Assembly (NCBI GenBank): GCA_017858295.1
Contig: JAFMBU010000069.1
Location: forward strand, 1 to 8,253
Direction: 5' to 3'
DNA from: Porticoccaceae bacterium
GTDB taxonomy: Bacteria > Pseudomonadota > Gammaproteobacteria > Pseudomonadales > Porticoccaceae
Length of the DNA stretch: 8,253 nucleotides
Below the pieces are notes generated by a model, which made no database searches, had not been told where the DNA came from, and was given only the letters and a program-made list of their open reading frames with translations. Shown piece by piece: positions 1 through 5,911 of the stretch (its first letter is position 1; each line of letters starts with the position of its first letter). The position numbers and the translations under genes are program-made.

Positions 1-204
1 GAGAAGCAATTGGCTCTTACCGAGGGCAGCGAGTTTATTCGCGTCAAGGGCATTATCCGCCCGGCGGATATCCAACCCGATAACACAGTGTTGTCGCGAC
101 GTATTGCCAATGCACAAATTTCTTACCGTGGTACAGGTGATCTAGCCAATGCGTCAAAGCCGGGCTGGGGCACAGGACTTATATTTAAATTCTGGCCGTT
201 CTAA
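1..204 (+). CDS. flgH: Flagellar L-ring protein FlgH, C-terminal part (5' truncated by window)
   Basis: FlgH is the outer-membrane lipoprotein that forms the L ring, the bushing through which the flagellar rod crosses the outer membrane. Only the last 67 residues are present, open from base 1 and ending at a TAA at 202-204. They show the conserved FlgH tail: a GSEFIRVKGIIRP strand, then the D-I-x-P-D-N-T-V-L-S segment, an (A/N)AQISYRGTGD strand, and an aromatic C-terminus ending FKFWPF. The lipoprotein signal and the start codon lie outside the window, so the TTG at base 10 is not a real start. The gene sits 21 bases upstream of flgI, the usual order for ring genes. Family assignment is by recognition of the tail motifs and is secure given the context. 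Confidence 0.93.
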   Translation, partial: EKQLALTEGSEFIRVKGIIRPADIQPDNTVLSRRIANAQISYRGTGDLANASKPGWGTGLIFKFWPF

Positions 205-212
205 GCGGTTGC

Positions 213-218
213 AGGAGA
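213..218 (+). promoter_or_regulatory. Shine-Dalgarno site of flgI
   Basis: AGGAGA lies 7 bases before the ATG at 226. It decides the flgI start: the second in-frame ATG at 241 is preceded by no purine-rich stretch. Confidence 0.7.
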
Positions 219-225
219 TAGCTTT

Positions 226-255
226 ATGTTGGACAGCACTATGTTAAACAGCACC
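226..255 (+). repeat. 15-bp imperfect tandem repeat at the start of flgI
   Basis: Bases 226-240 and 241-255 are two adjacent copies differing at three positions (ATGTTGGACAGCACT and ATGTTAAACAGCACC). They encode MLDST and MLNST at the extreme N-terminus of the signal peptide and give two in-frame ATG codons. Confidence 0.8.
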
Positions 256-1407
256 TTGTTAAAACTAAAATGGTTGATTCTGTTGAGTGCACTGATCACC
301 AGCGCTGTCAGTGCCGACCGTATCAAAGATCTGACCGATGTCGCCGGCGTGCGCTCTAACCAGCTGGTGGGTTTTGGTCTGGTTGTGGGTTTGCAGGGTA
401 CTGGCGACGGCAAAGATCTGCCCCTCTCAGCCCAGAGCCTTAAAACGTTGCTGTCGGGTTTGGGTGTCAGTGTCGACGGCCCAGTAAGTGACTTCGATCT
501 AGGTGATGCCATGGCGTCACTGGCCTCGCAGAATGCCCAGAAAGAAATGAAATTAGAAAACGTGGCTGCGGTAATGGTGACGGCGGATATGCCAGCCTTC
601 GCCAAGCCGGGTCAGCGTATTGATATCAATGTCTCCGCCATCGGCGTCGCTGAAAGCCTGCGCGGCGGCAACCTGGTGATGACCCAATTGCGCGGTGTTG
701 ACGGCAATACCTATGCCCTGGCTCAGGGTGCCATGACCGTCACCGGGATCTCGGCAGATGCTGCCGGCACCAGCGTGACTATTGGTGTGCCGACCTCTGG
801 TCGTATTCCCAACGGCGCCACGGTTGAGCGCCTTGTAGAAACGCCTTTTGATAGCTCTGAATATATTGTGCTGAACATAAAAGACAATGACTTTTCCACC
901 TCTAATGCCATCACCCAAGTGATTAATGAGACCTTTGGTGCCGGCGTTGCCAGTGCCTTGGATGGGGTTTCCATCGCGGTCATGGCACCTGCAGATTCCT
1001 CTCAGCGGGTGGCCTTTATGAGCATGATTGAGAACCTTGATGTCACTCCGGGCGAGCCACCTGCACGAGTAGTGATTAACTCACGCACCGGCACTGCAGT
1101 GATCAATCGCAATGTGCGCGTCAATGCGGTTGCGGTGACTCACGGCACCATCTCGGTACGTATCTCGGCGACCAATGAAATCAGTCAACCCAATGCCTTT
1201 GGTGACGGCGTAACCGCTGGCGTGACTAACGCCAATGTGGACGTGGAAGAGCCAAACAATAAAATGTTTTTATTCCAGCCCGGTGTCGATCTGCGAGAAA
1301 TCGTCGATGCGGTTAACCAGGTTGGCGCTACACCTTCATCGCTGATTGCGATTCTAGAAGCGCTAAAAAGCTCCGGCAGTTTGCGCGCTGAACTGGTGGT
1401 GATCTAA
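226..1407 (+). CDS. flgI: Flagellar P-ring protein FlgI precursor
   Basis: FlgI is exported by Sec to the periplasm, where it assembles into the P ring around the rod at the peptidoglycan layer. The 393-residue precursor has a signal peptide: basic region K13-K15, hydrophobic core about 16-28, and likely cleavage after AVSA at residue 30. The mature protein starts DRIKDLTDVAGVRSNQLVG, a classic FlgI opening, followed by the GLVVGLQGTGD motif (51-61), LENVAAVMVTADMPAFAKPGQ (about 110-130), SLRGGNLVMTQLRGVDG (144-160) and a C-terminus of LRAELVVI. The start at 226 is chosen for its AGGAGA site; it adds five residues that nearly repeat the next five. The protein contains no cysteine, and the segment 81-108 is longer than in enteric FlgI. 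It directly abuts flgJ, so the two are probably translationally coupled. Confidence 0.97.
   Translation: MLDSTMLNSTLLKLKWLILLSALITSAVSADRIKDLTDVAGVRSNQLVGFGLVVGLQGTGDGKDLPLSAQSLKTLLSGLGVSVDGPVSDFDLGDAMASLASQNAQKEMKLENVAAVMVTADMPAFAKPGQRIDINVSAIGVAESLRGGNLVMTQLRGVDGNTYALAQGAMTVTGISADAAGTSVTIGVPTSGRIPNGATVERLVETPFDSSEYIVLNIKDNDFSTSNAITQVINETFGAGVASALDGVSIAVMAPADSSQRVAFMSMIENLDVTPGEPPARVVINSRTGTAVINRNVRVNAVAVTHGTISVRISATNEISQPNAFGDGVTAGVTNANVDVEEPNNKMFLFQPGVDLREIVDAVNQVGATPSSLIAILEALKSSGSLRAELVVI
1396..1404 (+). promoter_or_regulatory. Shine-Dalgarno site of flgJ inside the end of flgI
   Basis: GGTGGTGATC, within the last codons of flgI (Val-Val-Ile), contains GGTGATC, which complements the conserved 3' end of 16S rRNA. 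The flgI stop at 1405-1407 directly touches the flgJ ATG at 1408. This supports that start and suggests translational coupling. Confidence 0.55.
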
Positions 1408-1848
1408 ATGGCCGATATTAGCCTCTCAGCTAAAAGTCATCTGGATTTTGCCGGCCTTGGAAACCTCAAGGCTCGTGCCAAACGGGACGACGCCGGTGCC
1501 GCCGAGGAAGTGGGCCAGCAGTTCGAGGCGATGTTTATCCAGATGATGTTTAAGTCTATGCGCGAAGCCAATGCGCCGATGAAAAGCGACCTAATGGGCT
1601 CTTCTAGTCAGGACACCTTTGAGCAGATGTATCACGAAGAGCTGTCTCAGGTGATGGCCCAAAATGGGGCCTTCGGAATGGGCAAGTGGATTAGCGAGCA
1701 AGTTAAAGGCGCGTCACCGTCTAAGGCGATCGAAGCCTATGAACAGATGCCGGCTGCGGGTATGGCAATACAAAAGGCACCAGCGAAGCCAATCAATATT
1801 GAGCGTGGTGATGGTGCAAGCGCCTTGCCGCTGAATGGCCGGCGCTGA
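1408..1848 (+). CDS. flgJ: Single-domain FlgJ, rod assembly protein without a muramidase domain
   Basis: FlgJ acts as a scaffold or cap for rod assembly in the periplasm; in enteric bacteria a second, C-terminal domain hydrolyses peptidoglycan. This 146-residue protein has only the rod-binding domain, at about residues 33-90: EEVGQQFEAMFIQMMFKSMREA, then the DTFEQMYHEELSQVMAQ segment and GAFGMGKWI. A tail of about 45 residues rich in Ala, Pro, Lys and Gly follows and looks like the linker seen before the hydrolase domain in two-domain FlgJ. The enteric protein is roughly twice as long (about 313 residues). The 72 bases between the TGA and flgK hold no remnant of a hydrolase, so a recent frameshift is unlikely. 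The start abuts the flgI stop. A separate enzyme encoded elsewhere would be needed to open the cell wall (inference). Confidence 0.93.
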   Translation: MADISLSAKSHLDFAGLGNLKARAKRDDAGAAEEVGQQFEAMFIQMMFKSMREANAPMKSDLMGSSSQDTFEQMYHEELSQVMAQNGAFGMGKWISEQVKGASPSKAIEAYEQMPAAGMAIQKAPAKPINIERGDGASALPLNGRR

Positions 1849-1865
1849 GTTCGCGTCAGCAGTGA

Positions 1866-1871
1866 TTGACA
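1866..1871 (+). promoter_or_regulatory. Possible -35 element upstream of flgK (weak promoter candidate)
   Basis: The only non-coding stretch between flgI and flgL is the 72 bases at 1849-1920. It contains a perfect TTGACA at 1866-1871. The best -10 match at suitable spacing, TAACAA at 1888-1893 (16-base spacer), has only three consensus bases, so promoter activity is doubtful. No good sigma-28 element is seen: ACAGATAA at 1872-1879 resembles the -10 box but has no -35 partner. Confidence 0.2.
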
Positions 1872-1877
1872 ACAGAT

Positions 1878-1898
1878 AAGCACTTAATAACAAGCACT
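1878..1898 (+). repeat. Short direct repeat AAGCACT x2 upstream of flgK
   Basis: AAGCACT occurs at 1878-1884 and 1892-1898, 14 bases apart start to start, in the flgJ-flgK gap. It could be chance or a small regulator site; the sequence alone cannot say. Confidence 0.4.
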
Positions 1899-1910
1899 AA
1901 GTAGATTTAC

Positions 1911-1917
1911 GGAGGGG
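1911..1917 (+). promoter_or_regulatory. Strong Shine-Dalgarno site of flgK
   Basis: GGAGGGG ends 3 bases before the ATG at 1921, with the GGAGG core 5 bases away. It is the strongest ribosome binding site in the window. Confidence 0.7.
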
Positions 1918-1920
1918 ACT

Positions 1921-4900
1921 ATGGCAGATATTCTATCGATCGGAGCAGGCGCTACTCAGTTGTATCGTCAGGCCCTTTCAACCGTCGGTAATAACCTTGC
2001 CAATCTCAACACAGAAGGTTATTCACGGCAGATTTCTGAGACCTCGGAGAATGTGCCGAGCCAGCAGGGTACTGTATTTGTCGGTTCCGGTGCGCGTCTA
2101 GATAATATCAAACGCGCCTATGATGAGTTTGCGGAATCAAGCCTGCGCAACAGTGGCAGCAAGCTGGCCACTCAGCAACCGTTGATCGACTACGCTAACC
2201 GGGTAGTCGATGTAATGGCTTCCGAGGCCTCTGGTCTCTCCAGCGCCATGGACAAGTTTTTTGCTACTGCTAGTGCCCTCAGTGCCGACCCGGCTTCGAT
2301 TAACCTGCGCAGCGACTTTCTTCGTGACGCCGATGGCATGAGTGCGCGTTTTCGCGAACTTTCAGGGCAATTGGACGCTGTCGAATTAGAGACCCGCGAG
2401 GGTGTCGACAAACAGATTGGCATACTCAATAGCCTCACCGACAAACTCGCGTTTGTTAATCGCCAGTTAGGCAAAAAAATCACCTTAGACACGCAGCCGC
2501 CGATGTTGCTCGATCAGCGTGATCAGTTGCTGCGTGATATGTCCGCAGTGACCAAAATTCATGTCACCGAGTCCACCTCTGGTCAAGTGCAAGTGCGCTT
2601 AGGCAGCAGCGCTGGCAGCTTAATCGCCGATAGCAAAACCGCCTATGATCTGGGTGCAGTTTTTAATGAAAGCGATCCCGGGCGCGTGGATTTGATTATT
2701 GAGCCCTACGGTGATCGGAGAGTAGCCAGCGCAGTGAGCAGTGGCGAACTCGGCGGATTATTGAGCTTTCGCACCCAGACCCTGGCACCCGCCATGGACA
2801 GCTTTGACTTTCTGGCACAAACCCTAGTTGCCGAAATCAATCAGGTTCACAGCTCCGGCCTCGATGGTCGCGGCAATCCAGGTACTGATCTTTTTGCCAT
2901 AGACCCGATTTTTGATATTACTGCCGCCGTTGGTAACAGTCCGATTAACTTCCAGGCCGAGGTTACTGATCCCGAGGCATTCGACTATGCGCCGTTTCGC
3001 GCCACCTGGGTCAGCGAACAGAATAGCTGGCGTATCGAAGATCTTAACAGCGGTGCGTTTGTCCAAGCCAAAGCGGGGCACAGTAGTTTTGACTACGCTG
3101 GACTCAGTTTATCGGTCGATGCCATGCCTCGAGACGGCGAAAGTTTTGTCATTAGTCCTCTGGCTCGTCCAGCCAGTGGCATCCGTATGATTCAAACTGA
3201 TCCCTTGGCTGTGGCCACTGGCGATACCATGCGCGTGATGAGTGGCCTGAGTAATTTGGGTACGGCAACCGTAAGTCTGGATCAAGCTCCGGTATTACAG
3301 GACGCTGGCTTTGCCGCTGGAAAGATGCTCACTAGCCTGGGCAACAACCCCAGTGCCGCCGCTGGCGAAGTTGTCATGGCGAGCTACCTCGCACCAGCCT
3401 ATGTGATTCCCCAGGGCAGCACTCAGGCTTCACTGATGATGCAAGTGCCCTACGACAGTGACCTCAGTTTTCAAGTGATGACGGCTGATGCCGTCCATGT
3501 GCTTGGCAACAGCCTTGATGATGCCTCTCGAGCGACTATGCTCGCAGGAGACCAAGGTTTTAACCCGAACAGTAATTACACTGATAGCTACCTCAATAAA
3601 ACTGGCTCTGATGCTTACCTTGAGATGCCTCTCACCTATGGTTTTTTGACCACTGAAGTTGAACGCAAAGACTGGCAGGTTAGCACAGCAGGGATTACCG
3701 ATAGCTACACCACCACCACTATTGCCGCTTCCGCAACATCAGATAAGGTTCGACTGCAGAGCAATGCCTCTTCAGTTTCAATTGATCTGATCAGCGCCGA
3801 CGCCCTCGTTTTAAATGGCATTTCACTGAGCAGCTTGTCACTGGACACCGGCGAGACCAGTTCGGCGGCAAGTATGGCCAGTTGGCTGAACAGCGCATCG
3901 GCGTCCACCGGCGTAACGGCCAAGGCGAGCAACAGCATTGAAGTTGAAGCCAGCAGTATCGACTTTACTCAGCAGCTGACAATCAATGGCGTGACCATTG
4001 GTGATGGCACGTTGCTGACATCCGCCACAGAATTGGCTGCTGCCATCAATAGCGCGGCGGCTAGCACTAAGGTAATTGCACAGGTGGCTGCAGGTGACCG
4101 CTTACAGCTGACCAATGCGGCAGGTGATGAAGGCGCGACTATTACTCTGGGTAACCCAGACAGCTTGTCCAGTACTAATGCGTTGGGTAAGCCAAACAAG
4201 ATATACAGCGGAAAGCTGGAAATGCAGGGTGCTGAAGAAATTCGCTTTACCTTCGGTGCGACGGGGGTGCCTGCGGACTTAGCCGTACTGGGCCTGCGTA
4301 CCGGAATCTATGTCGACGGCCCGGTAACTGAAGACCTTGCAGTATTTGTAACAGGCAGTGGCAGCGCCTCGGTGGCTGCTGGATTTGGCTCTTCAGACAG
4401 CACTGCGGCGAGCAAAAGCCTGCAGCAGCCGTTTACCATCAACTTTTTATCTGCAACTGAATACACTATTAGCGATGACGCCACCGGCACCGTAGTGGCG
4501 AACAGGCGCTATGGCCTTGGTGAGGATATTGTCCACAACGGCATGGTCGTGGCGATTGATGGTAATCCGCTGGCTGGTGATAGCTTTGCCGTCGACAGCA
4601 ACAAAGACGGCATTGGCGACAACGGCAACATGCTGCGTCTTGCTGCCCTGCAAGACAAGCAAGTAATGGATGATGGCCGCACCTTTAGTGAAGCTTACAT
4701 TACCTTAGTTGGCACCGTGGGCAACAAGGCCGCTCTGGCAATGATGTCAAAAGATGCCATACAGGTTGTCTACGACCAGGCTGTTGCCTCAAAAGATCAG
4801 ATTTCCGGCGTCAGCCTTGATCAGGAAGCGGCCGAGCTGATTCGTTTTCAGCAGGCCTATCAAGCCTCGGCACAAATTATTCAGGTAGCCTCGAAGCTAT

Positions 4901-4926
4901 TTGATTCTATATTAACCATTCGTTAA
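1921..4926 (+). CDS. flgK: Flagellar hook-associated protein 1 FlgK (HAP1), enlarged
   Basis: FlgK is exported by the flagellar type III system and forms the first junction layer between hook and filament. The N-terminus carries the axial-protein motif ALSTVGNNLANLNTEGYSRQ (18-37), and the C-terminus carries the matching helix (about 967-1001) with AAELIRFQQAYQASAQIIQVASK. These terminal helices define the family. Residues about 85-320 form the conserved coiled core, including MLLDQRDQLLRDMS (195-208). At 1001 residues it is nearly twice the enteric length (about 550). The extra mass is central: a D2-like bead at about 359-413, a region of unknown fold at 430-600, two tandem IN-motif-like modules (627-681 and 683-744), and a second D2-like bead at 838-893. 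DSNKDGIGD (892-900) resembles a calcium-binding loop. There is no cysteine. The stop codon overlaps the flgL ribosome binding site, so co-translation with flgL is likely. Confidence 0.96.
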   Translation: MADILSIGAGATQLYRQALSTVGNNLANLNTEGYSRQISETSENVPSQQGTVFVGSGARLDNIKRAYDEFAESSLRNSGSKLATQQPLIDYANRVVDVMASEASGLSSAMDKFFATASALSADPASINLRSDFLRDADGMSARFRELSGQLDAVELETREGVDKQIGILNSLTDKLAFVNRQLGKKITLDTQPPMLLDQRDQLLRDMSAVTKIHVTESTSGQVQVRLGSSAGSLIADSKTAYDLGAVFNESDPGRVDLIIEPYGDRRVASAVSSGELGGLLSFRTQTLAPAMDSFDFLAQTLVAEINQVHSSGLDGRGNPGTDLFAIDPIFDITAAVGNSPINFQAEVTDPEAFDYAPFRATWVSEQNSWRIEDLNSGAFVQAKAGHSSFDYAGLSLSVDAMPRDGESFVISPLARPASGIRMIQTDPLAVATGDTMRVMSGLSNLGTATVSLDQAPVLQDAGFAAGKMLTSLGNNPSAAAGEVVMASYLAPAYVIPQGSTQASLMMQVPYDSDLSFQVMTADAVHVLGNSLDDASRATMLAGDQGFNPNSNYTDSYLNKTGSDAYLEMPLTYGFLTTEVERKDWQVSTAGITDSYTTTTIAASATSDKVRLQSNASSVSIDLISADALVLNGISLSSLSLDTGETSSAASMASWLNSASASTGVTAKASNSIEVEASSIDFTQQLTINGVTIGDGTLLTSATELAAAINSAAASTKVIAQVAAGDRLQLTNAAGDEGATITLGNPDSLSSTNALGKPNKIYSGKLEMQGAEEIRFTFGATGVPADLAVLGLRTGIYVDGPVTEDLAVFVTGSGSASVAAGFGSSDSTAASKSLQQPFTINFLSATEYTISDDATGTVVANRRYGLGEDIVHNGMVVAIDGNPLAGDSFAVDSNKDGIGDNGNMLRLAALQDKQVMDDGRTFSEAYITLVGTVGNKAALAMMSKDAIQVVYDQAVASKDQISGVSLDQEAAELIRFQQAYQASAQIIQVASKLFDSILTIR

Positions 4927-4930
4927 GGAA
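4925..4930 (+). promoter_or_regulatory. Shine-Dalgarno site of flgL overlapping the flgK stop
   Basis: AAGGAA shares its first two bases with the flgK TAA (4924-4926) and lies 7 bases before the ATG at 4938. The overlap suggests that flgK and flgL are translated together. Confidence 0.65.
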
Positions 4931-4937
4931 TTGACTG

Positions 4938-5858
4938 ATGAAGGTCTCGACTAGCCAGATATTTGAGCGCGCAACAACCCAGATGTCCAAGCAGCAGGCA
5001 AAAGTCGCTGATATGCAGACTCAGCTGGCGACTGGCAAACAGATTGTTCGCCCCAGTGATAACCCTGAGCAGGGCGCATTAATTCAGCGTCTGAGTACCG
5101 CGCTCAATCGTCAAGACGTATACGCCGGCAATCTTGAGACAGTTAACAATCGCCTGAATGCTGAGGAATCAGCATTGATGAGCTCTGAAAATATTATGCA
5201 GCGCATGCGCGAGCTGGCGGTGCAGGCCAACAATGGAGGTCTTTCGGCACCACTGCGCACTATTATCGCAGTCGAGGTGAGTGCTCTGCGGAACGAGCTT
5301 GTCGCTATGGCAAACAGCCAAGATCTCTCTGGCAATTATGTGTTTTCTGGAGCCATGACCCAAACCCAACCCTTCGCCGAGAATGCTGCAGGAGAGATCA
5401 GTTATCAAGGAGATCAGACTCGCACCATGGTGGATGTGTCCGATCAGCGTCAACTGCTGCTCAACCGCCCGGGCAATGAGGTGTTTGCAAGTGTTCTCCG
5501 TCAGAGTGATGAAGGGGCCGAGCGGGTTGGCTTTTTCGCTGTGATCGACGATTTTACTGCGGCCCTCAAGAGTGACAATCCTGCGCAGCTACAGACTAGC
5601 CTCAAGGAAATTAGCGAATTAACTGAAAGTGTTGGACTGGCTATTGCCGATGTGGGTAGTCGCATGAATATCGTTGAGTCTCAGGTCGACAGCTTGGCAG
5701 ATGCTAAGTTGAGATACCAAGAGCTGCTTTCTGGCGCCGAAGATTTAGATTACGCCAGCGCGATTACGCAGCTGACAGCTGAAATTATGTCTTTGGAAGC
5801 GGGGCAGAGCAGCTTTGCCAAGATCTCTCAATTAAGCCTGTTTGATTATATCCGCTAG
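4938..5858 (+). CDS. flgL: Flagellar hook-associated protein 3 FlgL (HAP3)
   Basis: FlgL forms the second junction layer, between FlgK and the filament, and is exported by the flagellar type III system. The 306 residues are close to the usual family length. The N-terminal flagellin-like helix contains QTQLATGKQIVRPSDNP (27-43), followed by the helical stretch with NIMQRMRELAVQANNG (85-100) and LVAMANSQDLSGNYVFSG (121-138), both typical of FlgL and flagellins. The C-terminal helix (about 245-295) ends in LSLFDYIR. A small central domain (about 140-200) with ISYQGDQTRTMVDVSD is standard for FlgL. Unlike its neighbours FlgK and FliD, this protein is not enlarged. It sits 11 bases after flgK and 53 bases before fliD. 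Confidence 0.96.
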   Translation: MKVSTSQIFERATTQMSKQQAKVADMQTQLATGKQIVRPSDNPEQGALIQRLSTALNRQDVYAGNLETVNNRLNAEESALMSSENIMQRMRELAVQANNGGLSAPLRTIIAVEVSALRNELVAMANSQDLSGNYVFSGAMTQTQPFAENAAGEISYQGDQTRTMVDVSDQRQLLLNRPGNEVFASVLRQSDEGAERVGFFAVIDDFTAALKSDNPAQLQTSLKEISELTESVGLAIADVGSRMNIVESQVDSLADAKLRYQELLSGAEDLDYASAITQLTAEIMSLEAGQSSFAKISQLSLFDYIR

Positions 5859-5886
5859 ATATATCTGGCATTACCTGAGCCGACAA
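5857..5886 (+). promoter_or_regulatory. Candidate sigma-28 (FliA) promoter for fliD
   Basis: GCCGACAA at 5879-5886 matches seven of eight bases of the sigma-28 -10 box GCCGATAA. With the usual spacing the -35 box falls at 5860-5867 (TATATCTG), which matches the TAAAGTTT consensus at four of eight bases, three of them in the core TAAA. The -35 position overlaps a perfect 10-base palindrome, AGATATATCT (5857-5866), that begins in the flgL stop codon. The predicted transcript would start near 5893, about 20 bases before the fliD ATG. The -10 match and location are good and the -35 is mediocre. Confidence 0.4.
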
Positions 5887-5911
5887 TAAGTAACCTGATT
5901 AGAGATTCAAG

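Noticed and set aside
10..204. A short separate gene starting with TTG at base 10
   Set aside because: The frame is open from base 1 and the protein is plainly the FlgH C-terminus, so the TTG is internal.
553..918. Open frames on the - strand inside flgI
   Set aside because: They lie antisense to a well-conserved gene, have no recognisable motif and reflect codon bias.
1872..1879. ACAGATAA as a sigma-28 -10 box for flgK
   Set aside because: Six of eight bases match, but no -35 box occurs at the required spacing (GCGT where TAAA is expected).
2624..2631. GCCGATAG inside flgK resembling a sigma-28 box
   Set aside because: It is within coding sequence for Ala-Asp-Ser, has no -35 partner and no gene starts nearby.
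2912..3190. Alternative + strand frame inside flgK
   Set aside because: It overlaps the FlgK bead region in another frame, with an unnatural composition and no ribosome site.
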